DNA of 36,766 nt from Rhizobium sp. ASV20 (GTDB lineage Bacteria > Pseudomonadota > Alphaproteobacteria > Rhizobiales > Rhizobiaceae): the NCBI RefSeq assembly GCF_016429015.1, contig NZ_JAELTU010000065.1, positions 1-36,766 on the forward strand. The letters run 5' to 3'. The translations under genes and the position numbers were made by a program. Each line of letters starts with the position of its first letter. Positions within the stretch are counted from its first letter, which is position 1. Below, piece after piece: positions 16,715 through 24,533 of this stretch. The notes below the pieces were generated by a model. That model was not told where the DNA came from. It searched no databases and worked only from the letters and a program-made list of their open reading frames with translations.

Positions 16715-17003
16715 AATCGGCGATCTCGATATCGGTTTGAGCGTCTTTGGCGCGCTGGGCGGCGTCATCGGCCGCCTGGCGCTTTCGGGCCTCTTCCAAG
16801 GCCTGCGCGGAGGCATTGCGCTGGCGTTCCAGTTCGTCCGCCTTGGCCTCGGCTGTCGCCTTCTCGGCAAGTTCGACATACCCGACACGAGCGCGATGCT
16901 CAGCTGCCGGGATGCTGATCAGGCTCATGAAGACATAGACCAGGAAGGCGCCGGCGACCGCGCCGGCGCCGAGCTTGAGGTAATCGAGGAGGCCGAACAT
17001 CAT
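16638..17003 (-). CDS. Inner-membrane spanin subunit (Rz-like)
   Basis: The 121-residue protein has one N-terminal transmembrane helix (residues 8-30, YLKLGAGAVAGAFLVYVFMSL) and then an Ala/Glu/Lys-rich periplasmic coiled coil, the standard i-spanin design. The ATG at 17003 overlaps the endolysin TGA (ATGATG) with AAAGGGGG upstream. The o-spanin gene begins within its last third in another frame. Family assignment rests on architecture and gene order, since Rz proteins share little sequence. Confidence 0.75.
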   Translation of the reverse strand: MMFGLLDYLKLGAGAVAGAFLVYVFMSLISIPAAEHRARVGYVELAEKATAEAKADELERQRNASAQALEEARKRQAADDAAQRAKDAQTDIEIADYEKKLAAANRQCLADPADLQFLQSH

Positions 17004-17488
17004 GCCCCCTTTAAGCAATACATCTGCTCAATGGCGCGCCGCTTCGTCAGGCCGGGGAGCTCGACAAGTACACCGTTCTTGCGCGCCTTGTTGTAGAGCG
17101 TGATCCGGCCGCAGGCAGCACGAACATTCCCGGCGCGGAGGTAGGCAGCCGCCGAAGATGTGCAGAAAGCCCCATTGCCCAGATTATAGCTAAAGTCGTT
17201 GAATGCCATCTGGACATAGAGAGAGAGGTCATCATAGCCCTTGACGCAGGCCGCATTGCCCTGCTGATAATGCACCATCCGTTTCTTGAGCAGATCCAAA
17301 CATTCCTGCTGGCTGAAGGTTCGGCCCTTCATATCCTTGGCGTTCTCCGTCTCGCCGTAGCAATAGGTGAGGACGCCGATCGGGTCTTTATAGACGTATC
17401 CGTAATAACCCTCAGCCGGCGCCGCCAATGTCGTGACCGCCATTGCAATGCCGGCGGCGACGCCAGCCTTCGCGCGTTTACTCGCCAT
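17000..17488 (-). CDS. Phage endolysin, GH24 lysozyme with signal-anchor N-terminus
   Basis: The 162-residue muramidase has catalytic spacing Glu26-x8-Asp35-x5-Thr41 (AEGYYGYVYKDPIGVLTYCYGE), as in T4 and P21 type lysozymes. Residues 8-25 (AGVAAGIAMAVTTLAAPA) form a weakly hydrophobic Ala/Gly-rich segment like a SAR signal-anchor, so the enzyme may be exported by Sec and released into the periplasm when the membrane depolarises. The ATG lies inside the holin 3' end (11-nt overlap). Extra cysteines (for example 43, 63, 80) may form disulfides that control activity, as in some SAR endolysins; that is inference. Confidence 0.85.
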   Translation of the reverse strand: MASKRAKAGVAAGIAMAVTTLAAPAEGYYGYVYKDPIGVLTYCYGETENAKDMKGRTFSQQECLDLLKKRMVHYQQGNAACVKGYDDLSLYVQMAFNDFSYNLGNGAFCTSSAAAYLRAGNVRAACGRITLYNKARKNGVLVELPGLTKRRAIEQMYCLKGA

Positions 17489-17714
17489 CTTTATGTCCTT
17501 TCAGATTTTCTTGAGCCACGAGGCGAGAGATCAGCGCGCCACAGGTGACGAGGCCTGTGAGAGCGGCAAAAGTGCCGCGCGGGATGATGACGAACTGATC
17601 GATGATCGGAAGAGCGACTTCGCAGCCGGACAAGATGCCAGCCATGATGATGAGGCGGATGCTCCACGCACGGCGAAGCACCCGGCCCGCATTCGGGACG
17701 AGTTTCGGTTTCAT
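17478..17714 (-). CDS. Putative holin
   Basis: The 78-residue protein has two probable transmembrane segments (SIRLIIMAGILSGCEVALPI and GTFAALTGLVTCGALISRL) separated by a short loop, with charged termini. Size, topology and position directly before the endolysin, which it overlaps, fit a class II holin or pinholin. With a signal-anchor endolysin, a pinholin that only collapses membrane potential would be sufficient. No specific family motif was recognised. Confidence 0.7.
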   Translation of the reverse strand: MKPKLVPNAGRVLRRAWSIRLIIMAGILSGCEVALPIIDQFVIIPRGTFAALTGLVTCGALISRLVAQENLKGHKDGE

Positions 17715-17856
17715 GGAATGTCCAATATTTGGGAAATGAACGCTCTTACTCGTGCACTGGCTTAAAGAGTGTTCTTTTCGAATTTGGTTTTAGAGAACTT
17801 CTGATGCGAGTGATGATGTGTTCCCACAGCACCACCGCGACCTTCCGCCTGACAAA

Positions 17857-20520
17857 TCAGGCGTAATAGTTCCCGTATTTCCCGCGGAGGTTCAAACGAG
17901 CATTCGCGGGAAGGAATCTATCGCCGCCAAGATTGCCAATGTTGCCTCCATTGGCGACGGTAAGGCCATTCTGGAAGAACAGCTCGATTTGGCGCCCATC
18001 GCTGTTGATGCATCCAACTTCTGCAAAGAAGTTCGCTCCCGAGCCTGTGCCGCCCGGTATAACGCCGCTGAAATCGGCCGAAAGGCCAGAGCCATTCGTG
18101 ATCATCCGGACCTGCACGACTTTGCCGCCGTAAACGAGCGCTTTGGCTGTCGCGCCCCCGCCTCCGGGTACCGTGAAGTCGAATGACGAGGTATAACCTG
18201 ATCCACCCTGACCAGCAGGTATATCTATCCGGCGGATTTTCCCAACAAACGAATTCTCGCGCTCTGTCCTGATATTGAAGATGGTCGCCGATCCGGACAC
18301 AGCGAAGCAAGTCCCGACGTCCGGGATGATCAGGACATCGGCGGACGGCAGAACCGTCATCCGCATCTTCGCATCACCAGCGCTTTCGCCGTAATAGGAC
18401 ACCGTTTCACACTGGACGATGATCGCAATTCCCGGCGTCGAGAAGCCGAAGCAAGGGTTGGTTCCGATGGAAATATCGTCGCAATCGGCGTCGGCGATCA
18501 ATCCGACATAGCCGGTATGCGTGACGGTCATCATGTTCCCGTCGACGTCGAAACCATTCAGGCGATTGAGGAATGGCGAGTTATCGTCCGCACCACCGAT
18601 GCCGCGCAAGTAGATCTGCCAGCCGAAGTTCGACGTCGGATTGCCATTGTCCGTCAGGAAATTGCCCTTCACGCCGCCCTTCTGGGCGGCCTCGACATTG
18701 ATGCCGACCCCGCCGTTATAGTTCACATGGTTTGCCGTGATGATCAGGTTCACTGCATCGCCGGCGTCGATGCCAAAGTAGGAATTTTCCTCGATGACAT
18801 TGGCGGTAGCGACGATATTGACGCCATTGATGAGGAGCCCGGCATGAGCCGCGCCCGAACCATTTCGGTAGCAGATGTTTCCGGTCACCGTCATGCCGAA
18901 TGCCTGAGCAGCAATGCCCCATTCGGCGTTGCTTTCGGCGATATTGTTGGCAATCACCACATTTCGAAGTGAGGTGTTGCCAGGATCATTGTTGCGATGG
19001 CCCCAGGCGAAGATACCTGACTGGCCGTTGCGCATGGCGACATTGTTGGTGAGAATGAAGTTCTTGAAGAGCAGGCCGCTGCTGCCGTCACAGAGGATCC
19101 CGATCAGCGTGTTGTCCGACGCTTCATTGTCGTCGATCGTATGGTTGCCGCCTGACAGCGAGTAAAGGCCATATTGCGCATTATTGTTGAATTCGTTTCC
19201 GGTGACCCTCGAATAGGTCCCATCCTCGATATCGATGCTGTTGGTGATGACGCAGCCGCAGCCCGTGGCGTTGTTTCCGGAGATCCCTTCGATCGTATAG
19301 TTTCCGCAACCATCTACCGTCAGGCAGTTGGAAGCAATCGTGTTATTGGCGCGATTTCCGTTGAGGGCTATATCCCCCCTCAGTTTGAAATTCGTCTTAC
19401 CTGTGAAGGTAAGGATGGCCTGAAAGGAAGGATCGTTGTCCGGCCGCTTGATATTGACGCGGCCGTCGGCGACGATCTCGATGTTGTCGACACCCTGCAG
19501 GCCAGTTGCGACATAATCACCGGCTGGAATGAGCAGGATGGCACCGGCAGCAGCGTTGATCGCATTTTGCAATGTAGAGAACATCGCCGCCGACAACGCT
19601 TTTTTCCGCTCGATTGCCCACCAAGATCCATCTGCTGTTTGAAACATTGGGCCGGCGGAAGGGGCATCGGCTTGGCGGGCAAACAAACCGCCACCGCCGT
19701 CTCCAGCTGCCGCTAAGCCGTTCACTCGAATGGCGTTGATCCCGGCCGGAATCGAAAGAGCAGGCATGCCGTTGATCGTTGCATAGATTGGCACATTGCC
19801 TTGGCTGACGGCGTCGGAGGCGTAGCCGGCGGCGATGTCGCGGGCGGCTTCGGCAGCATGCTGCGCCGCTTCCGCAAGACCCTGGGCGAGCTGCGCAGCA
19901 TCCCGAGCAGCATAAGCCGCATCGCGAGCTGCATAGATGAGGCTCGCAACAGCGACATCAGACAAAAGGTAGAAAATTGAACCGAGTCGCACGCCTAGAA
20001 GATAGCCAGGTGTCAAATCTCTGGAGCCAATATCAAGGCCGCTACGCGTTTTGATTGTTAGAGGCGATTGGTTATTGAAAGAGATTGTCACCGGTGTTCC
20101 GGAATTTGTCACGGTAACGTTTACCGAAACGAGCATGCCATTTGTTACTGGAACAGTTGACGTCGCCTTGATGGCATTCGGGGTCCCCGACCCGCTATTG
20201 CTCGCAGCAATGTAGGTATAGGGGAGAGGTAGTGCGAACGTCCATGATCCAGCTCCACTCGCGCCATTCTTGCGATAGATACCATTCGCCGTCACATTTC
20301 CATCGGCGTAAACCCACGCCATCGTGTCGGCAGCATGCGCAAGATCACCATTCAGCTGCGCCACCGTCTGTTTGGCAATCGTGCCGGCGCCCGAAGAGAT
20401 TGCATCGGTAGCAGCCTCGAGCTGCGTCAAGTAGGCTCGGATTTGCGGCTTAGACGGTTGTAATGGACTGGCGGTGGGACCGTCCGCAAACACAGAAGAG
20501 GCATTTGGGCTGAAAGGCAT
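17857..20520 (-). CDS. Tail spike with parallel beta-helix domain, 887 aa
   Basis: Residues 1-170 likely form the virion-binding head. About residues 195-245 are an Ala-rich coiled coil (repeats of AARDAAxAARDAAQ). Residues 310-650 contain many right-handed beta-helix coils (NNIAESNAEWGIAAQ, TANVIEENSYFGIDAG and others) typical of pectate-lyase-fold spikes and polysaccharide depolymerases. The C-terminus is a beta-rich domain with GGSGYTSSF. The start is strongly supported by GGAGGATTAAATG. Spikes of this kind bind, and often cleave, surface polysaccharide, but no catalytic residues can be named. It lies between the tip protein and holin genes on the same strand. Confidence 0.8.
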   Translation of the reverse strand: MPFSPNASSVFADGPTASPLQPSKPQIRAYLTQLEAATDAISSGAGTIAKQTVAQLNGDLAHAADTMAWVYADGNVTANGIYRKNGASGAGSWTFALPLPYTYIAASNSGSGTPNAIKATSTVPVTNGMLVSVNVTVTNSGTPVTISFNNQSPLTIKTRSGLDIGSRDLTPGYLLGVRLGSIFYLLSDVAVASLIYAARDAAYAARDAAQLAQGLAEAAQHAAEAARDIAAGYASDAVSQGNVPIYATINGMPALSIPAGINAIRVNGLAAAGDGGGGLFARQADAPSAGPMFQTADGSWWAIERKKALSAAMFSTLQNAINAAAGAILLIPAGDYVATGLQGVDNIEIVADGRVNIKRPDNDPSFQAILTFTGKTNFKLRGDIALNGNRANNTIASNCLTVDGCGNYTIEGISGNNATGCGCVITNSIDIEDGTYSRVTGNEFNNNAQYGLYSLSGGNHTIDDNEASDNTLIGILCDGSSGLLFKNFILTNNVAMRNGQSGIFAWGHRNNDPGNTSLRNVVIANNIAESNAEWGIAAQAFGMTVTGNICYRNGSGAAHAGLLINGVNIVATANVIEENSYFGIDAGDAVNLIITANHVNYNGGVGINVEAAQKGGVKGNFLTDNGNPTSNFGWQIYLRGIGGADDNSPFLNRLNGFDVDGNMMTVTHTGYVGLIADADCDDISIGTNPCFGFSTPGIAIIVQCETVSYYGESAGDAKMRMTVLPSADVLIIPDVGTCFAVSGSATIFNIRTERENSFVGKIRRIDIPAGQGGSGYTSSFDFTVPGGGGATAKALVYGGKVVQVRMITNGSGLSADFSGVIPGGTGSGANFFAEVGCINSDGRQIELFFQNGLTVANGGNIGNLGGDRFLPANARLNLRGKYGNYYA

Positions 20521-20587
20521 TTAATCCTCCAAGCATCGACATTCCGGCGACCTGCCAGAACCTGAAGTGCAAGATTTTCTTGATGGG

Positions 20588-22789
20588 TCAGGCGACTGTG
20601 AAAGCGCCCGTGGGGACCGGCGTTCCTTGAACTCCGGATCGATTGAGTGAGACTACCCAAGCGTATTTCACGCCGGCAGAGAGAGCGATGGTGGCCGTCG
20701 AGAAGGCGTTGGGCGCCCCTCCGGTGGGAGGAGAGACCGCAGTCGCCGTTCCGAAATTATTGGTGGTGTTCCAGTAGATGCGGGCGCTGGCATAGTTACC
20801 GCTGTTTGGCGCCGTCCAATTGATCGTGGCGTTGCCGGTGCCGGGTGACACTGAAACGCTCGTCACGGGGCCGGCCGGCGTCGGATCTGCCGTCGAGTGA
20901 ACTGTTTCCGTCGTTGACCGAGGTCCATACGATCCATCAGAGCCGATGTAGCCCGCTTGAACATCGAGATCGACGTCGACAGGAACGGCCCCCGTGTTCA
21001 ACTCCACATAGCCGCCGGAAGCGGCCCACGAAGGGAACTGCTGTTCGATCCAAGCGCTATTCGAACCCGAAACCCGATAGAAAAGCACCGGCGTCCAACT
21101 GGTCGATTCCGGGTCGAGCAAAAGAACCCGAAGATAGACAGAGCCACCGTTAGCCTTGGCCTCTACCGTATTGATGACGCCGGGCGGGATCTTGTCAGTG
21201 CCGAGTGTATTCGGAACCGGCGGCTGCATTCCTTCGTCGACCGCAGGGTTCCAATCGTCGATATTGTCAGGGTGCTGGATCAAATCCATGCTGAAGCCGC
21301 CGCGCGTTATGGCGACGGTCGGGCGTCGGTTCTCAAACACCTTACCATTGCACTTCGGCAGTCGGACCGGCGTGAGCAATCGCACCCACCGGCAATAGAC
21401 AGCATTCAAGCCAGACAAGCGGCTATCGATCGATCCCCTGACCTTCTGCCGCTCTCGGAGCCAGTCTCGTTTTCCAAGGCGTCGCGCCTGGCGCCACTGC
21501 TGACAATAGCGATAGTCGCCTGTCTTCGCCAAGACGCGTCCAGCTTCCATTTGAGCCGTATTGTCTTCAAAATAGTCGGTATCGCAGGTCGAATATCCCG
21601 TGTCGGGATAGGTAAACCTCGGAACGAGCCGGTTGCACTCGTCCTCGAAGAGAACGTCGTATTGGATCTGATGGCCGATGATATCCGCATCGGTCAGCGT
21701 CTCAACTCGGCTCTCGCGGAACTTGCCGACGGTGAGCAGGAGTGCACCATCGCCCCGCTCGATCGTCCATCCGTCGCAGCTCGCGAGAATGGCCTGTGTC
21801 CCGACCTTTGGGCCATTGTCTGTCGTGTCCCAGCCGTTTGTTTCGTAGCGCTTCTCAGTTCCGCCGGATGCCCGAGGGACATCTTCGTCGCAGATGTTCG
21901 CCTCTTCGATCCACATATCGAGAACTGGCAAGATCGCCTTTCGATAGTCTCGACGGTTCCCGAACTCATTGAAACATTCATGCCAGCAAAGAACCAAGGC
22001 GCTATTGCGGGTCCAGACCCATGCGGCCGGATTTCCGGGATCGGCACTGATGCGAAAATCCCAGCAGAACGCACCATCAACCTCTACAGAAACTTGTGGT
22101 GCGCCATACGGGAAGCGCTTGTTCTGGTTCTTCGCAGGCGCAGAGGTAGCGATCATGGCGACAGAGGCCTGACCATCTCCGCGATGGTTATAGGTCCAGA
22201 TCCCGGAAGCAGAGAGTGGATCGGCAATCGGAGCGTAGGCCGTTTCGGTGGAAAGCCCCAACCGTGTCAGCAGCCTGACGTTATCTCCATACCTTCCATC
22301 ATCATCGTTCGTGGTGACCCCATTGGCATCGATGAAAACCTCGTCGTCATGAAGCCAGTAGCGATTGATCGCCTTCACGCGATGCGCAACTAGCGCCTGC
22401 ACCGCATAGAGATAGTTGCCGCTGGCCTCCCAAAGCATGTAGGCGCCGGCAAGACGGTTACGCCCGACAGCCCAAACGCGCGAGGGTGTGCTCTGTGTCT
22501 TCGGTACTCGCCCATCTTCGGGGTCCGGTGGTTTCGGCGCCAAGAGGGCCTGTATGCCGATAGCCAGCGCGGTTGTCGCGAGCGCCGAGGCGATCGAGGC
22601 GAAGGTGATCGTCTGCGCGCCGATCGTGATGCCGGCGGTACCGAACACAGCGGTGAAAATTGGCGTGAAAATCGGGTCATAGACTGGCGCCGGGCGAACT
22701 AGCGAGCTGCTAGCATATAGTGAATTCTCCCAGCCCCGCCGAAGAGCCTCTTCAGACGAAAGGTTTTCATACAAAGTGCGCAAGCTCAT
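20588..22789 (-). CDS. Tail tip / host-specificity protein (J-like)
   Basis: The 733-residue protein carries a hydrophobic segment near residues 45-95 (TITFASIASALATTALAIGIQALL), a central region with many Trp/Arg-rich strands like phage tail tip attachment proteins, and a C-terminal fibronectin-III-like domain (VTSVSVSPGTGNATINW). Gene order (tape measure, two assembly genes, NlpC/P60-like, tip) matches lambda M-L-K-I-J and rhizobial siphophages. The start at 22789 is chosen because its ATG overlaps the stop of the upstream gene (CAATGA) and gives MSLRTLYENLSSEEALRRG. It would contact the host and receive the spike. Confidence 0.75.
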   Translation of the reverse strand: MSLRTLYENLSSEEALRRGWENSLYASSSLVRPAPVYDPIFTPIFTAVFGTAGITIGAQTITFASIASALATTALAIGIQALLAPKPPDPEDGRVPKTQSTPSRVWAVGRNRLAGAYMLWEASGNYLYAVQALVAHRVKAINRYWLHDDEVFIDANGVTTNDDDGRYGDNVRLLTRLGLSTETAYAPIADPLSASGIWTYNHRGDGQASVAMIATSAPAKNQNKRFPYGAPQVSVEVDGAFCWDFRISADPGNPAAWVWTRNSALVLCWHECFNEFGNRRDYRKAILPVLDMWIEEANICDEDVPRASGGTEKRYETNGWDTTDNGPKVGTQAILASCDGWTIERGDGALLLTVGKFRESRVETLTDADIIGHQIQYDVLFEDECNRLVPRFTYPDTGYSTCDTDYFEDNTAQMEAGRVLAKTGDYRYCQQWRQARRLGKRDWLRERQKVRGSIDSRLSGLNAVYCRWVRLLTPVRLPKCNGKVFENRRPTVAITRGGFSMDLIQHPDNIDDWNPAVDEGMQPPVPNTLGTDKIPPGVINTVEAKANGGSVYLRVLLLDPESTSWTPVLFYRVSGSNSAWIEQQFPSWAASGGYVELNTGAVPVDVDLDVQAGYIGSDGSYGPRSTTETVHSTADPTPAGPVTSVSVSPGTGNATINWTAPNSGNYASARIYWNTTNNFGTATAVSPPTGGAPNAFSTATIALSAGVKYAWVVSLNRSGVQGTPVPTGAFTVA

Positions 22790-23193
22790 TGCGGCACTTC
22801 CCATGCCGCAATCCACTCGGCAGGCTTCCCGACAACGCCGGCAGGCCCAAGGCAAGCCCATAGCGGGCCGAACCGGATAGCTCCGATCTCTGCCATTTCG
22901 CCATCAAGGCTCGATGGCGCGCGGATGATGCCTATATCGCCATTGCGGGGATCGCGGGTCCGCTTAATGCCCGATCGAGCTGCAACGGTATCGACGAGCG
23001 CAATGATCCCCCCATGCGAAGCGATCAGGGCAGCCGCCTCTTCTGCAGTCGAATAAGTGCCACGGAACTCGGCAACCGGATCCGTTCCGGTGACATGAGC
23101 GACCCATGAGGCGCAGAACATTAGGCAATCGTCGCCGCCTTGGCCGCCCCAGCGGAACCGGTGCGAACCCTCAAGCCAATCTCGCAGTATCAT
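22786..23193 (-). CDS. NlpC/P60-like tail assembly protein (DUF6950-like)
   Basis: The 135-residue protein has an N-terminal GGQGGDDCLMFCASWVAHVTG block resembling the Cys active-site helix of NlpC/P60-type phage tail proteins, and later GDIGIIRAP. In siphophages and gene transfer agents such proteins precede the tip protein and may open peptidoglycan during DNA entry. The usual downstream catalytic His is not obvious, so the protein may be structural. GAGG lies 6 bases before the ATG, and its stop overlaps the tip gene start. Confidence 0.7.
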   Translation of the reverse strand: MILRDWLEGSHRFRWGGQGGDDCLMFCASWVAHVTGTDPVAEFRGTYSTAEEAAALIASHGGIIALVDTVAARSGIKRTRDPRNGDIGIIRAPSSLDGEMAEIGAIRFGPLWACLGPAGVVGKPAEWIAAWEVPQ

Positions 23194-23200
23194 GGATGCC

Positions 23201-23797
23201 TCAGTAATTCGGCCAAACCGGTGCTATGCCGCGCGCCAGGCGCTGCACTTGCTTGCAAAAGTCGTCAGTCGGCGATCGAGCCTTCTGTTGGGCGTCTGAC
23301 CAGAGCGCCAGCGCCGGCCGGGATCGCGTCACACTCCCAGCGACAACGGAAAGCATGAGGGTGATGCTGGTATCGCCGTTGTCACCGGCTTGCCCCACCT
23401 CAGAAGGATGCGAGGCCGTCCCGTTCCAAATCGGAATGACTGGTGCCAATGGCTGATAGTAATCGTCGAGCACCATCAGCCCGACTTGCACGGCGGCGCC
23501 GCGAACCGGCGGGATGCTGTCCATCGTCTTAGCGGCTAACCCGGGTGTGATGCCCGAGAGGGTGAAGTCGACGTTGTCGGCCGTGCCATTGATCAGCATT
23601 TCCAGCGTAGGGACGCCGATAAGGTAGCCGCCACCGATATAGACCGTCCCTTCTGGGTCGATACTGTCGAAACGGGCTGTCTTGTCCTCGACGCCAAACC
23701 AGACGTGCAAGGCCGGATCAGTCGCAACACGAAGGAAGATACCGAGCGCATGGCTCTGGCGCATCGCAGCGATAACATTGTCTGGCAGGTATCCCAT
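23201..23797 (-). CDS. Phage tail assembly protein, 198 aa
   Basis: The protein is beta-rich with FLRVATDPALHVWFGVED near residue 21 and DNVDFTLSGITPGLA mid-protein, similar to small minor tail proteins between the tape measure and tip genes (the position of lambda L or GTA DUF2163). Its ATG overlaps the preceding stop as TGATG. The next gene starts 7 bp after its stop. Specific function cannot be assigned. Confidence 0.65.
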   Translation of the reverse strand: MGYLPDNVIAAMRQSHALGIFLRVATDPALHVWFGVEDKTARFDSIDPEGTVYIGGGYLIGVPTLEMLINGTADNVDFTLSGITPGLAAKTMDSIPPVRGAAVQVGLMVLDDYYQPLAPVIPIWNGTASHPSEVGQAGDNGDTSITLMLSVVAGSVTRSRPALALWSDAQQKARSPTDDFCKQVQRLARGIAPVWPNY

Positions 23798-24531
23798 CAG
23801 AACGCCTCAGTGAACTGAAGGGTCGGCCGGGACTGGTACCAAGCCTCGTAATCCCATGGCAGCGTGAAGCCCTTAGGCAGCTTCATGACACACATCGGCC
23901 TAGCCAGTTCGACACGAGTGCCGACAGTGATCGCGTCCCTCAATGCAGGCCCGATCGCCAGCCTGTAGATCGGATCTTCGTCAAAGCTGACCGCCTGGAC
24001 TTCCCAATAGCGATAGGCTCGCCAACCCTTGACGGGATGGTAAATCGAGAACCAATCAGACCAGCGAAGAGGCCGCGCGCCGCCAAACACTTGCATTTCG
24101 ATGATGCCAGCACCCGCGCTGGCGTTGGCCGTGACAACGGCATAAACCGACGCCTGCGAGTATCCGGAATCATCGGAAAAGAACGAGCCATCGGAATGTG
24201 GGATATGATCAATTATCGGCCGCTGTTTGCCGCCAATGATCGGAAATGGGCCGATCCCATCATTGATGATCGGCACGTTGAAGAAACGGAATCCACCGTT
24301 TCCCCTGGCACCCAACCAGTTGATGACCTCATGGCGCTCCATATCGTCGCCTTGAAGGACACAACGCTCGTAAGTGGCCGTCACTCTGCCACCGCCGCCA
24401 ATCTCGATCGAGATTTCCTCCCCGAAAGAGTTGGTACCTCCGCTAATCCCAGATCCGACCACATCGAAGCTTGCCTTCGTCGGTCTGAGATACAGGATGG
24501 GGACGGTGGGCTGATTGATAAAGCTGCCCAT
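23797..24531 (-). CDS. Phage minor tail protein, 244 aa
   Basis: The protein lies directly after the tape measure gene and overlaps the next tail gene by 1 nt. It is a Gly- and aromatic-rich beta protein (IEIGGGGRVTATYERCVLQG, then VKGWRAYRYWEVQAV) of the size of distal-tail or minor tail proteins in this slot (lambda M or GTA gp12). AAGGGG precedes the ATG. The family is not recognised by motif; assignment is by synteny. Confidence 0.6.
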   Translation of the reverse strand: MGSFINQPTVPILYLRPTKASFDVVGSGISGGTNSFGEEISIEIGGGGRVTATYERCVLQGDDMERHEVINWLGARGNGGFRFFNVPIINDGIGPFPIIGGKQRPIIDHIPHSDGSFFSDDSGYSQASVYAVVTANASAGAGIIEMQVFGGARPLRWSDWFSIYHPVKGWRAYRYWEVQAVSFDEDPIYRLAIGPALRDAITVGTRVELARPMCVMKLPKGFTLPWDYEAWYQSRPTLQFTEAF

Positions 24532-24533
24532 CG

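Noticed and set aside
20957..22393. 478-codon plus-strand open frame opposite the tail tip gene
   Set aside because: It mirrors the third-position pattern of the GC-rich minus-strand gene, has no ribosome site and its composition (many Ile, Arg and Pro from complementary codons) is that of a shadow frame.
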